A stretch of DNA of 64,000 bases, taken from contig NZ_FNHX01000012.1 in assembly GCF_900103405.1 (NCBI RefSeq), positions 1-64,000 on the forward strand, given 5' to 3'. The first letter of the stretch is position 1. Each line of letters begins with the position of its first letter. The notes under the pieces were generated by a model. That model made no database searches, was not told the DNA's origin, and was given only the letters and a program-made list of their open reading frames with translations. The position numbers and the translations under genes are program-made. Of this stretch, positions 50,503 through 59,403 are shown piece by piece. The DNA comes from Polaromonas sp. JS666 (GTDB taxonomy: Bacteria > Pseudomonadota > Gammaproteobacteria > Burkholderiales > Burkholderiaceae_C).

Positions 50503-51762
50503 TCAAGCCAGGCGCGCGACGCCCAGGCCCTCCATGTCGATGTCGGTGTTTTTGCCGGCCATGAGGTCGGCCAGCGCCCGCGCGCTGCCGCAGCTGAGCG
50601 CCCAGCCGCTGGAGCCATGGCCCAGGTTGAGCCAGAGCCCGGGGATGCCGCTGTCGCCGATGATGGGCGGCCCGTCGGGCAGCATGGGCCTGGCGCCTTT
50701 CCATTCCTGCACGCTGGAGCCGGTGTTGGAGAGCTGGGCCGCGCCGGGAAACCAGTCGTGCAGAACCTTGTAAAGGGTTTGCAGCGAGGCTGCGCGCTTG
50801 TTGTCCAGCGATCCGCCGATTTCGGCGCTGCCGGCCACACGCACGCGGTTGCCCATGCGCGAAATCGCCACCTTGTAGCGTTCATCCATCAGCGCGCTGC
50901 GCGGCGCGTTCAGGGGTTCGCGAATTGGCGCGCTGATGGAATAGCCGTAGACCGCGGCCATCGGAATCTTCAGGCCCAGCGGCCGCAAAAGCTGCGCCGA
51001 AGCCAGGCCCGCGCACATGACCACCCGGTCGAAGCCGCGCGGCGTGCTTTCACCGGCGATGGCCAGGCTGGCGGGTTGCGCCTGCTCCAGCCGGGCCACT
51101 GTGGTGTTGAACTCAAAATTCACACCCAGGCGCTGGGCCTCGTTCTTCAGCAGCAGCGCAAACTGCCGGCAATTGGCCACCTCGTCGTTGGGCAGGTGCA
51201 CGGCGCCCAGGAAGGGCGTGTCGGGGTTCAGCGCCGGCTCGATCTTGAGGACCTCCTCGGGGCCGATTTCCTTGAAGGCCACGCCCGCGTCGCGCAGCAC
51301 CGCCAGGCCGGGCTGCACCAGCTTGCTGTCTTTTTCGGAACGCAGCAGCACCATGTAGCCGGGACTGCCGTCGTATTCGAGCTGCAGTTCGGCCGTCAGG
51401 TGGTGCAGCCTTTCGCGGCTGTAAAAAGCCAGGCGCTGCATGCGCGCGCGGTTGGCCAGGTAGGTGTCCAGCTTGCAGGCGCGAAACCATTGCCACATCC
51501 ACGCGAGTTCGCTGGCCGACAGCGGCAAGCCGAGCTTGACCGGGGCGTGGCGGCTGAACAGGTGGCTGAGGACCTTGCGCGGCATGCCGGGCGCGGCCCA
51601 GGGCGTGACGTAGCCGGGCGCGACGAGGCCGGCGTTGGCAAAGCTGGTTTCTTCGGCCGCCGCGCCGCGGCGTTCGAACACCGTGACCTCGTGACCATCC
51701 AGTGCCAGTTCGTAGGCGGTGGTGATGCCGATGATGCCGGCGCCAATGACGGCGATCCTCAT
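50503..51762 (-). CDS. dadA: D-amino acid dehydrogenase
   Basis: 419 aa flavoprotein (DAO family). N-terminal FAD motif VIGAGIIGITTAYELALDGH, then ETSFANAGLVAPGYVTPWAAPGMPR-like stretch specific to DadA. The C-terminal GLWLNLGHGSSGWALSCGSAR binds FAD. It oxidises D-amino acids (D-Ala) to 2-oxoacids and passes electrons to the respiratory chain. No alanine racemase is adjacent. It ends 47 bp before the nnr start on the same strand. Confidence 0.92.
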   Translation of the reverse strand: MRIAVIGAGIIGITTAYELALDGHEVTVFERRGAAAEETSFANAGLVAPGYVTPWAAPGMPRKVLSHLFSRHAPVKLGLPLSASELAWMWQWFRACKLDTYLANRARMQRLAFYSRERLHHLTAELQLEYDGSPGYMVLLRSEKDSKLVQPGLAVLRDAGVAFKEIGPEEVLKIEPALNPDTPFLGAVHLPNDEVANCRQFALLLKNEAQRLGVNFEFNTTVARLEQAQPASLAIAGESTPRGFDRVVMCAGLASAQLLRPLGLKIPMAAVYGYSISAPIREPLNAPRSALMDERYKVAISRMGNRVRVAGSAEIGGSLDNKRAASLQTLYKVLHDWFPGAAQLSNTGSSVQEWKGARPMLPDGPPIIGDSGIPGLWLNLGHGSSGWALSCGSARALADLMAGKNTDIDMEGLGVARLA

Positions 51763-51881
51763 GCGAAGGCTCCGCGGCGGCGTGGCGTGGGTGCCGGGCG
51801 TTTGGGACGGGAAATCTTGTGGTGCATTGTTTTTTTTATGGGTGAGCAGGCCGCGAGCCCGGACAGGAGGGGTTGCGGCGG

Positions 51882-53234
51882 TTATTGTTGTAGCGACCGT
51901 GCCAGGGCAGCTTCCACTTGCAGGGCCAGGTCCAGCACCGCGTCGTCATGCAGGGCCGCGTGCCACAGCATCAGGCCCACGGGCAACTGGCCAGGTGTGT
52001 GGCAGGGCAGGGAAATCGCGCAACCGTCGAGCATGTTAACCACGGAGGTATTGCGCAGCAAAAGGCCGTTGACTCTAAAAAATTCGGTGTCGTCGCCCAG
52101 CAAACCGGCGATGGGCGGCGCGACCAGGGGCACGGTGGGCGACAGCACGGCGTCAAAGCCGTCCAGGCGTGCTTCCATGCGGGCTATCCAGTCCTTGCGC
52201 GCCGCCAGCAGGTCAATGTAGTCGGCCGCGCTCATCGCGGCGCCGCGCAGTATGCGCAGCGCGACACGCGGGTCGTAGCCGGCCTGGTGCTCGGCGATCA
52301 GCTTGCGGTGCCAGGCGTAGCTTTCGGCCGCCGACAGGCCGCCGGTGGCGTTGATAGCCGCTAGCTCGGTGATTTCCCCGAGCGGGATCTCCACGATCTT
52401 CGCGCCGGCCTCGCGCAAGACCTGCAGGCTGCGTTCAAAGGCCTGGGCCACCGTGCGGCTCAAGGCGTCCTGCATCAGCGTGCCGGCCACGGCCAGGCGG
52501 TAGCCGGACAGGGGCTTGCCGGTCAGCCCGACCTGGCGCGCCGCCAGCACCTCGTGCACGGTCACGGCGTCGCGCACCGATCGCGTCAGGGCGCATACGG
52601 TGTCCAGGCTGGTGGACAAGGGCAGGGCGCCCGCGGTCGGCACCAGGCGGGCCGTGCTTTTGAAGCCGACGATGCCGCACAGTGCGGCGGGGATGCGGAT
52701 GGAGCCGCCCGTGTCCGAGCCCAGGCCCACCAGGGCCGCGCCTGTAGCCACTGACACCGCCGCACCTGAGGACGAACCGCCCGGGATGCGCGCCGTGGCC
52801 GGATCGGCCGGGTTGGCCGGCGTTCCGTAATGCGGGTTGATTCCCACGCCCGAGAAGGCGAATTCGACCATATTGGTCCGGCCCACCAGTGCCGCGCCGG
52901 CGGCCCGGAGCCGGGCCACCGCGGGGCAGTCGGCCTGGGCCGGGGCGGCATGCGCCAGCACTTTGGAGCCGGCGGCGGTGACCTGGCCGGCCACGTCGAA
53001 CAAGTCCTTGACGGACACCGGAATCCCGGCAAGCGCCTGACCGGCATCGCCGGAGGGCGTGTTTTTCGGCGTTTCAGCCGGGTCTGCCGGCGAACCGGGC
53101 ATGAAAACATGGCGGCAGGCCTCGCTTTGGGCGGCCAGGGCAGCTTGCGCCAGGATGTCCGGGGCTTGCAGATGGCCGGCCTGGAGTGCCTGGCGGACGG
53201 CATGGAGGTCGCCGGGAAGGGAGAGCTGGCTCAT
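51882..53234 (-). CDS. Amidase signature family protein
   Basis: 450 aa. Catalytic triad elements: Lys in ISVKDLFDVAG (~75), cis-Ser and Ser in GRIPGGSSSGAAVS and GSDTGGSIR (AS signature). The remainder fits the small-molecule amidases (AtzF/hydantoinase-like or mandelamide hydrolase) rather than GatA, because the genes for GatB and GatC are absent and the C-terminal RNA-binding part is not seen. Substrate unknown. It lies 119 bp upstream of dadA on the same strand. Confidence 0.87.
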   Translation of the reverse strand: MSQLSLPGDLHAVRQALQAGHLQAPDILAQAALAAQSEACRHVFMPGSPADPAETPKNTPSGDAGQALAGIPVSVKDLFDVAGQVTAAGSKVLAHAAPAQADCPAVARLRAAGAALVGRTNMVEFAFSGVGINPHYGTPANPADPATARIPGGSSSGAAVSVATGAALVGLGSDTGGSIRIPAALCGIVGFKSTARLVPTAGALPLSTSLDTVCALTRSVRDAVTVHEVLAARQVGLTGKPLSGYRLAVAGTLMQDALSRTVAQAFERSLQVLREAGAKIVEIPLGEITELAAINATGGLSAAESYAWHRKLIAEHQAGYDPRVALRILRGAAMSAADYIDLLAARKDWIARMEARLDGFDAVLSPTVPLVAPPIAGLLGDDTEFFRVNGLLLRNTSVVNMLDGCAISLPCHTPGQLPVGLMLWHAALHDDAVLDLALQVEAALARSLQQ

Positions 53235-53274
53235 GGGATGGGAGGGGGCTCAGGAGAGGAGGGCTGAGGGATGT

Positions 53275-53280
53275 TATACT
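53275..53280 (+). promoter_or_regulatory. -10 element of the rpsB promoter
   Basis: TATACT, 124 bp before the rpsB start; no good -35. A leader of about 115 nt would result. Confidence 0.45.
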
Positions 53281-53289
53281 CGACAGGCT

Positions 53290-53331
53290 TTGCAAATGAC
53301 GATTTTGTTATTTGCAATGCAAATCGCAAAT
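53290..53331 (+). promoter_or_regulatory. Iterated ATTTGCA/TGCAAAT motif in the rpsB leader
   Basis: TGCAAAT (53291-53297), ATTTGCA (53310-53316), TGCAAAT (53318-53324) and GCAAAT (53326-53331) occur within 42 bases. The middle pair forms an ATTTGCA-n-TGCAAAT palindrome at 53310-53324, and the first two can also pair. They follow the -10 directly, so alternate hairpins could form in the S2 mRNA leader. Confidence 0.5.
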
Positions 53332-53403
53332 CAGCCACCCAAGGTGTTGTCCCGACAAGGGCGATAAGCGCTGATTTTAGACACAACCTTTTGGAGTATT
53401 TTT

Positions 53404-54156
53404 ATGTCGACCACTATGCGCGAAATGCTGGAAGCAGGCGTTCATTTCGGACACCAAACCCGCTTCTGGGACCCCAAGATGGCCCCCTACATCTTTGGCC
53501 ATCGCAACCGTATTCACATCATCAACCTGGAAAAATCGCTGCCGATGTACCAGGAGGCGATGAAGTTCGCCAAGCAGCTGTCCGCCAACCGCGGCACCAT
53601 CCTGATGGTGGGCACCAAGCGCCAGGCCCGCGAAATCGTTGCCACCGAAGCCAAGCGCGCTGGCGTTCCTTACGTTGACCAGCGCTGGCTGGGCGGCATG
53701 CTGACCAACTTCAAGACGGTCAAGACCTCGATCAAGCGCCTGAAAGAGATGAAGGCCCAGCAGGAAGCCGGCCTCGAATCCATCAGCAAAAAAGAACAAC
53801 TGACCTTCAAGCGCGAAATCGAAAAGCTCGAGAAGGACATCGGCGGCATTCAGGACATGAACGCCCTGCCGGACGCCATCTTCGTGATCGACGTGGGCTT
53901 CCACAAAATTGCGATCCTGGAAGCCAAGAAGCTCGGCATTCCCCTGATCGGCGTGGTTGACTCCAACCACTCGCCCATCGGCATCGATTACGTGATCCCC
54001 GGCAACGATGACTCCTCCAAGGCCGTGGCGCTGTATGCCCGCGGCATCGCCGACGCGATCCTGGAAGGCCGTGCCAACGCCGTGAACGACGTTGTCAAGG
54101 CAGTTTCCGCCGAGAGCTCGGACGAGTTCGTGGAAGTGGACAACGCAGCCGCCTGA
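53404..54156 (+). CDS. rpsB: 30S ribosomal protein S2
   Basis: 250 aa. Full family match: MSTTMREMLEAGVHFGHQTRFW at the N-terminus, YIFGHRNRIHIINLEK, and YVDQRWLGGMLTNFKT and VDSNHSPIGIDYVIPGNDDS motifs. S2 joins the 30S head late, near S1. First gene of the operon with tsf. Confidence 0.98.
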   Translation: MSTTMREMLEAGVHFGHQTRFWDPKMAPYIFGHRNRIHIINLEKSLPMYQEAMKFAKQLSANRGTILMVGTKRQAREIVATEAKRAGVPYVDQRWLGGMLTNFKTVKTSIKRLKEMKAQQEAGLESISKKEQLTFKREIEKLEKDIGGIQDMNALPDAIFVIDVGFHKIAILEAKKLGIPLIGVVDSNHSPIGIDYVIPGNDDSSKAVALYARGIADAILEGRANAVNDVVKAVSAESSDEFVEVDNAAA

Positions 54157-54182
54157 TAGTTTTCGGCGCTGCGCCAGACGCG

Positions 54183-54209
54183 AAAAAGGGGCTCGCGTAG
54201 CCCCTTTTT
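54183..54209 (+). terminator. Attenuator hairpin between rpsB and tsf
   Basis: AAAAAGGGGCT (54183-54193) pairs with AGCCCCTTTTT (54199-54209), loop CGCGT, ending in a T-run: a full Rho-independent terminator that should allow partial read-through into tsf. Confidence 0.85.
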
Positions 54210-54281
54210 CACAACTCAAGCATCAAGAAGGGATAGGCCCTGTCGGCCCATCCTTGTGAACACGATAAACGGAGAATCAAA

Positions 54282-55196
54282 ATGGCAATTACTGCAAGCA
54301 TGGTCGCTGAACTGCGCGCCAAGACCGACGCCCCGATGATGGAGTGCAAGAAGGCACTGACCGAGGCGGAAGGTAATTTCGAAAAAGCGGAAGAAATCCT
54401 GCGCGTCAAGCTCGGCAGCAAGGCCGGCAAGGCCGCTTCCCGCGTCACCGCCGAAGGTGTGGTGGCTGCGCACCGTGAAGGCGATGTGGGCGCGCTGGTT
54501 GAAGTCAACTGCGAAACCGACTTCGTGACCAAGAACGACAGCTTCCTGGCGTTCACCAAAGGCGTGGTCGAAGGCATCGTCAAGAACAACCCGGCCGACG
54601 TGGAAGCCGTGGGCGCCATGCCCCTGTCGCTGGACGGTTTCGGCCCCACGGTCGAAGACGTGCGCAAGGGCCTGATCGGCAAGATCGGCGAAAACATGAG
54701 CGTGCGCCGCTTCAAGCGTTTTACCGGCAGCAAGCTGGCTTCTTACCTGCACGGCACGCGCATTGGCGTGGTGGTGGAGTTTGAGGGCGACGAAGCCGCC
54801 GCCAAGGACGTTGCCATGCACGTGGCCGCGATGAAGCCCGTGTCGCTGTCCAGCGCCGAAGTTCCCGCCGAACTGGTCGCCAAAGAGCGCTCTGTGGCCG
54901 CCGCCAAGGCTGCTGAAGATGCCGCCAAGGCCCAGGCCGAAGGCAAGCCCGTGCAGTCCGCTGAAATTGTTGCAAAGCGTATCGAAGGCGGCGTGCAAAA
55001 GTACCTGAAGGAAGTCAGCCTGTATAACCAGACTTTCGTCAAGAACGACAAGCAGACCGTTGAGCAAATGCTCAAGGAAAAGGCGACCACGATCAAGTCC
55101 TTCACGTTGTACGTGGTGGGCGAAGGCATCGAGAAGAAGGTCGACGATTTCGCCGCCGAAGTCGCCGCCCAGGTTGCAGCCGCCAAGGCCGCTTAA
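54282..55196 (+). CDS. tsf: Elongation factor Ts
   Basis: 304 aa, family-standard length for betaproteobacteria. UBA-like N-domain (AITASMVAELRAKTDAPMMECKKAL-like start), TDFVTKND motif and the coiled-coil insert (AAKAAEDAAKAQAEG) are visible. It recycles EF-Tu-GDP. The GGAG ribosome-binding site precedes the ATG. Downstream of the attenuator. Confidence 0.98.
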   Translation: MAITASMVAELRAKTDAPMMECKKALTEAEGNFEKAEEILRVKLGSKAGKAASRVTAEGVVAAHREGDVGALVEVNCETDFVTKNDSFLAFTKGVVEGIVKNNPADVEAVGAMPLSLDGFGPTVEDVRKGLIGKIGENMSVRRFKRFTGSKLASYLHGTRIGVVVEFEGDEAAAKDVAMHVAAMKPVSLSSAEVPAELVAKERSVAAAKAAEDAAKAQAEGKPVQSAEIVAKRIEGGVQKYLKEVSLYNQTFVKNDKQTVEQMLKEKATTIKSFTLYVVGEGIEKKVDDFAAEVAAQVAAAKAA

Positions 55197-55259
55197 GCAC
55201 TCAGCCTAGCCGGAAGGCCGCTAAACTCCCCTTCACTTCAACCACAGAAAGCCCCTCAC

Positions 55260-55970
55260 ATGCCAGCCTACAAGCGAATCTTGTTAAAACTGTCAGGTGA
55301 GGCCTTGATGGGGGACGATGCCTTCGGCATCAACCGCGCCACCATCGTGCGCATGGTGGAGGAAATCGCCGAGGTCACCCGCATGGGCGTCGAAGTGGCG
55401 GTGGTGATTGGCGGCGGCAATATTTTCCGCGGCGTGGCGGGCGGCTCGGTCGGCATGGACCGCGCCACCGCCGACTACATGGGCATGCTGGCCACCGTGA
55501 TGAATGCCCTGGCTTTGGGCGACACCATGGACAAGGCCGGCCTCATCGCCCGCGTGATGTCGGCCATCGGCATCGAGCGCGTGGTCGAACCTTACGTCCG
55601 CCCCAAGGCCTTGCAGTACCTCGAAGAGGGCAAGGTGGTTATTTTCGCGGCCGGCACCGGCAATCCTTTTTTCACCACCGACACGGCGGCAGCGCTGCGC
55701 GGCGCCGAGATAGGCGCCGAGATCGTGCTCAAGGCCACCAAGGTCGACGGTGTGTACACTGCGGACCCCAAGAAAGACCCGAAGGCCACGCGCTACACCA
55801 ACATCACGTTTGATGAAGCCATGGGAAAAAACCTCGAGGTCATGGATGCCACCGCCTTCGCGCTGTGCCGCGACCAGAAGCTGCCCATCAAGGTGTTCAG
55901 CATCTTCAAGCACGGTGCGCTCAAGCGCGTGGTACAGGGAGAAGACGAAGGAACACTGGTTCACGTCTGA
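55260..55970 (+). CDS. pyrH: UMP kinase
   Basis: 236 aa. Amino-acid-kinase fold with KRILLKLSGEALMG, GGGNIFRG and TVDGVYTADPKKDP-like motif (VDGVYTADPK). Phosphorylates UMP to UDP with ATP. Second cistron group after tsf, 63-bp spacer. Confidence 0.97.
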   Translation: MPAYKRILLKLSGEALMGDDAFGINRATIVRMVEEIAEVTRMGVEVAVVIGGGNIFRGVAGGSVGMDRATADYMGMLATVMNALALGDTMDKAGLIARVMSAIGIERVVEPYVRPKALQYLEEGKVVIFAAGTGNPFFTTDTAAALRGAEIGAEIVLKATKVDGVYTADPKKDPKATRYTNITFDEAMGKNLEVMDATAFALCRDQKLPIKVFSIFKHGALKRVVQGEDEGTLVHV

Positions 55971-56018
55971 GCTTTCAGGGCTTGCTTTTTTTCGCCATAA
56001 AAATCCGGAGATCCGACC

Positions 56019-56579
56019 ATGAGCATTGCTGACGTCAAGCAGCTGGCAGAGCAAAAAATGCTGCAGTCCATCGACTCGTTCAAGAACGGCCTGACCAAGA
56101 TCCGCACCGGCCGCGCCAACCCCGGCCTGCTCGACACCGTGCATGTCGACTACTACGGCTCGATGGTGCCGATCAGCCAGGTTGCCAATGTGTCGCTGCT
56201 CGACGCGCGCACCATCAGCGTCTCGCCCTGGGAAAAGGGCATGGGCGCCAAGATTGAAAAAGCCATCCGCGATTCCGACCTCGGCCTCAACCCCGCGGCG
56301 CAGGGAGACCTGATCCGCGTCCCCATGCCGCCGATGACCGAAGAGCGCCGCAAGGAGCTCACCAAGGTCGTGCGTTCCGAGGGCGAGCACGCCAAGGTCG
56401 CGATTCGCAACCTGCGCCGCGATGCCAACGACGGCATCAAGAAACTGGTCAAGGAAAAGCTCGCGTCCGAGGATGACGAGCGCCGCGCCCAGGACGACAT
56501 CCAGAAGTTCACCGACCGTTTCATTGCCGAAGTCGACAAACTGGTCGCCGGCAAGGAACAAGACATCATGGCGGTTTGA
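56019..56579 (+). CDS. frr: Ribosome recycling factor
   Basis: 186 aa. The L-shaped three-helix bundle family: KIRTGRANPGLLD (~residues 27-40), EERRKELTKVVRSEGEHAKVAIRNLRRDAN and a C-terminal DIMAV-type end. Splits post-termination ribosomes with EF-G. Spaced 48 bp from pyrH. Confidence 0.97.
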   Translation: MSIADVKQLAEQKMLQSIDSFKNGLTKIRTGRANPGLLDTVHVDYYGSMVPISQVANVSLLDARTISVSPWEKGMGAKIEKAIRDSDLGLNPAAQGDLIRVPMPPMTEERRKELTKVVRSEGEHAKVAIRNLRRDANDGIKKLVKEKLASEDDERRAQDDIQKFTDRFIAEVDKLVAGKEQDIMAV

Positions 56580-56606
56580 CGCTTCAGCGTCTGGCCTGAA
56601 TTGTCC

Positions 56607-57347
56607 ATGGCCACCACCTCCCATCCGGTCCCGCGCCACATTGCCATCGTCATGGACGGCAATGGCCGTTGGGCGACCAAACGGTTTTTGCCCCGCATCG
56701 CGGGCCACAAGCAGGGCGTTGATTCGCTGAGCCGCTGCGTGCGTGCCTGCCTGGAGCGCGGCATCGGCGTGCTGACGGTGTTCGCGTTTTCATCGGAAAA
56801 CTGGAACCGGCCCTCCGAAGAGGTGTCGGGCCTGATGGAGCTGCTGGCCCTGTCACTGGCCAAGGAAGTGCCCAGCCTCAATGAAAACGGCGTGCAACTG
56901 CACTTCATCGGAGACCGCGAGCGGCTCTCCGAGAAGGTCAGGGCCGGCCTGGCAAAGGCCGAGCTGGATACTTCGGCCAACAGCCGGCTGGTTTTTAATG
57001 TCTGCTTCAACTACGGCGGCCGCTGGGACATCGCGCAAGCTGCGCAGAAGCTGGCCAGCCGCGGCGAGGCCATCACCGAACTGTCGCTGGGCCGGGCCAT
57101 GGCGATGGCGCACGTGCCCGACCCGGACCTGCTGATACGCACGGGCGGCGAGCTGCGCATCAGCAACTTCCTGCTGTGGCAGGCGGCCTATTCGGAGCTG
57201 CATTTTTCCGACAAGCTGTGGCCCGAGTTCGACGAGACAGCGCTCGATGAGGCGATTGCCGTTTTTCGCACCCGCGAACGGCGTTTTGGCCAGACCTCCG
57301 CGCAGGTCAGCGGCCAGGGTAACAACCACAATGCAAAGGCGGCTTGA
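56607..57347 (+). CDS. uppS: Undecaprenyl diphosphate synthase
   Basis: 246 aa from ATG 56607; a TTG two codons upstream is in frame. cis-Prenyltransferase with HIAIVMDGNGRWA, GHKQGVDSL, FAFSSENWNRP and the C-terminal LIRTGGELRISNFLLWQAAYSEL motif. It makes C55-PP, the lipid carrier for peptidoglycan and LPS. Overlaps cdsA by one base (TGATG). Confidence 0.96.
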   Translation: MATTSHPVPRHIAIVMDGNGRWATKRFLPRIAGHKQGVDSLSRCVRACLERGIGVLTVFAFSSENWNRPSEEVSGLMELLALSLAKEVPSLNENGVQLHFIGDRERLSEKVRAGLAKAELDTSANSRLVFNVCFNYGGRWDIAQAAQKLASRGEAITELSLGRAMAMAHVPDPDLLIRTGGELRISNFLLWQAAYSELHFSDKLWPEFDETALDEAIAVFRTRERRFGQTSAQVSGQGNNHNAKAA

Positions 57348-58207
57348 TGCTTAAACAGCGTGTCATCACGGCGATTGTCCTGCTGGCCATCCTGCTGCCC
57401 GCCCTTTTTTATTCCACCCCCCAACCCTTTTGCGCCGTGGCGCTGCTGCTGATCGCGGCGGGTGCCTGGGAGTGGGGCCGGCTCAACGGCTATGGGCAGG
57501 GCGTTTCGCTGGGGCTGGGCCTTGTGAGCGTGGCGGCCTGCGCGCTGTCCTGGTACGCCGGCCTGCTGGATAAGCCCTTGCCCATGCTCTGGGCTGCCGC
57601 CGGCGCCGCCTGGGTGCTGGCCGGCGGCTGGTTGCTGCGCAAGGGCGTGGCCGGCTGGCCGCATATTCCCAAGGCGCTGCGGCTCGCGGCGGGGCTGGTC
57701 GCGCTGTGGCTGGCCTGGCTGGCCGTCGCCCAGGCGCGTGTCGCCGGTATCAATTTCCTGCTGTCCGTGCTGCTGCTGGTCTGGGTGGCCGATATCTTTG
57801 CCTACTTCGCCGGACGCACCTTCGGCGGCCGCTTCAGCAAGGGCAAGTTGGCGCCTTCGATCAGCCCGGGCAAAAGCTGGGAGGGCGTCTGGGGCGGCAT
57901 GGCTGGTGTGGTCGCGCTGTCGCTCGCATGGGCGTACGCGGGAATCGCCTCAGGCGGCGCCGGTTTTTGGGGCGAGGCCACGCTTTACAGCCGGCTGGTG
58001 GCCAGCCACGGCCTGGTGGTCATGCTTTTGGCGGTTATTTTCCTGGCGGCCATGAGTGTGGTGGGCGACCTCGTCGAATCGCTGATCAAGCGCAGCGCGG
58101 GGGTCAAGGACTCCAGCGGCCTGCTGCCCGGCCACGGCGGGGTGCTGGACCGCGTTGACGCTCTGTTACCCACGTTGCCCCTGGCGATGATGCTGGTCAC
58201 CCTTTAA
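57347..58207 (+). CDS. cdsA: Phosphatidate cytidylyltransferase
   Basis: 286 aa with about 8 membrane helices. The family signature S-x-x-K-R-x4-K-D...H-G-G-x-x-D-R is present as SLIKRSAGVKDSSG then LPGHGGVLDR near residues 247-268. Makes CDP-diacylglycerol for phospholipid synthesis. Coupled to uppS by a 1-bp overlap; 7 bp before dxr. Confidence 0.95.
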   Translation: MLKQRVITAIVLLAILLPALFYSTPQPFCAVALLLIAAGAWEWGRLNGYGQGVSLGLGLVSVAACALSWYAGLLDKPLPMLWAAAGAAWVLAGGWLLRKGVAGWPHIPKALRLAAGLVALWLAWLAVAQARVAGINFLLSVLLLVWVADIFAYFAGRTFGGRFSKGKLAPSISPGKSWEGVWGGMAGVVALSLAWAYAGIASGGAGFWGEATLYSRLVASHGLVVMLLAVIFLAAMSVVGDLVESLIKRSAGVKDSSGLLPGHGGVLDRVDALLPTLPLAMMLVTL

Positions 58208-58214
58208 GTCCGCC

Positions 58215-59402
58215 ATGTCCTTCAGCAAGCAGCGCATCACCGTTCTGGGCTCCACCGGGTCCATAGGCGTCAACACGCTGGACGTGATCGCGCGCCATCC
58301 CGAGCGTTTTGAAGTGTTCGCGCTCAGCGCGGCGACCCAGGTCGACCTGATGCTGGCTCAGTGCGTCCAGTTCAAGCCGCGCTATGCCGTGATGGCGAGC
58401 GAGCCGCATGCCCGCCAGTTGGCCGACAAGGTCAAGGCCCACCAATTGCCCGTGCAGGTGCTGTCGGCGCCCGATGCGCTGGAAATGATCGCTTCGCATG
58501 AATCGGTGGACACCGTGATGGCAGCCATCGTGGGTGCGGCGGGCCTGGCGCCTTGCATGGCGGCGGCCCGCACGGGCAAACGCCTGCTGCTGGCCAACAA
58601 GGAAGCGCTGGTGGTAGGCGGCGAGGTCTTCATGCAGGCGGTGCGCGCCGGCGGCGCCAAGCTGCTGCCTATAGACAGCGAGCACTCGGCCATCTTCCAG
58701 TCCTTGCCTGAAGACGCCGCGACATGGGGCGAGCGCGTCGAAAAAATCATCCTGACCGCCTCCGGCGGGCCCTTCCGTACCCGCGATGCCGCCAGCCTGC
58801 GCCATGTCACGCCCGACGAAGCCTGCGCCCACCCGAACTGGGTGATGGGCAGGAAAATCTCGGTCGACTCGGCCACCATGATGAACAAGGCCCTGGAGGT
58901 GATCGAAGCGAAGTACCTGTTCGGCCTGGCGCCCGAGCAGATCGAGGTCGTGATCCATCCCCAGAGCATCATCCACTCCATGGTGCAGTACCGCGACACC
59001 TCGGTGGTGGCGCAACTGGGAACGCCCGACATGCGCGTTCCCATCGCTTACGGCCTGGCCTGGCCCGACCGGGTGGTGTCGGGGGCCAAGGCCCTGGATT
59101 TCAGGTCGCTGGCCACCATGACCTTCGAAGTGCCCGATGACGCGCGCTTCCCGGGGCTGCCGCTGGCCTGGGAGGTGCTGAACGGGCCCGTGGGCAGCAC
59201 CGCCGTGCTGAATGCGGCCAACGAGGTGGCTGTCGCCGCCTTTCTTGAAAAACGCATACGGTTTGACCATATTCACCATGTAAATCACGCAACTTTGGAG
59301 GCCCTGGCACCCTCAGAGGTAAGTGATATTGAAGGCCTGCTCGGTCTGGATGGGCAGGCTCGCCGCCTTGCCCTTCGCATTGCCGGACAACTGGAGCCCT
59401 GA
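58215..59402 (+). CDS. dxr: 1-deoxy-D-xylulose 5-phosphate reductoisomerase
   Basis: 395 aa. NADPH motif LGSTGSIGVNTLDVI, active-site KILLTASGGPF-like IILTASGGPFRT, and NWVMGRKISVDSATMMNKALEVIEA metal-binding region with His in HPQSIIHSMV. Commits DXP to MEP; ispD and ispF of the same pathway lie at 28.9-30.2 kb. Confidence 0.97.
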   Translation: MSFSKQRITVLGSTGSIGVNTLDVIARHPERFEVFALSAATQVDLMLAQCVQFKPRYAVMASEPHARQLADKVKAHQLPVQVLSAPDALEMIASHESVDTVMAAIVGAAGLAPCMAAARTGKRLLLANKEALVVGGEVFMQAVRAGGAKLLPIDSEHSAIFQSLPEDAATWGERVEKIILTASGGPFRTRDAASLRHVTPDEACAHPNWVMGRKISVDSATMMNKALEVIEAKYLFGLAPEQIEVVIHPQSIIHSMVQYRDTSVVAQLGTPDMRVPIAYGLAWPDRVVSGAKALDFRSLATMTFEVPDDARFPGLPLAWEVLNGPVGSTAVLNAANEVAVAAFLEKRIRFDHIHHVNHATLEALAPSEVSDIEGLLGLDGQARRLALRIAGQLEP

Positions 59403-59403
59403 C

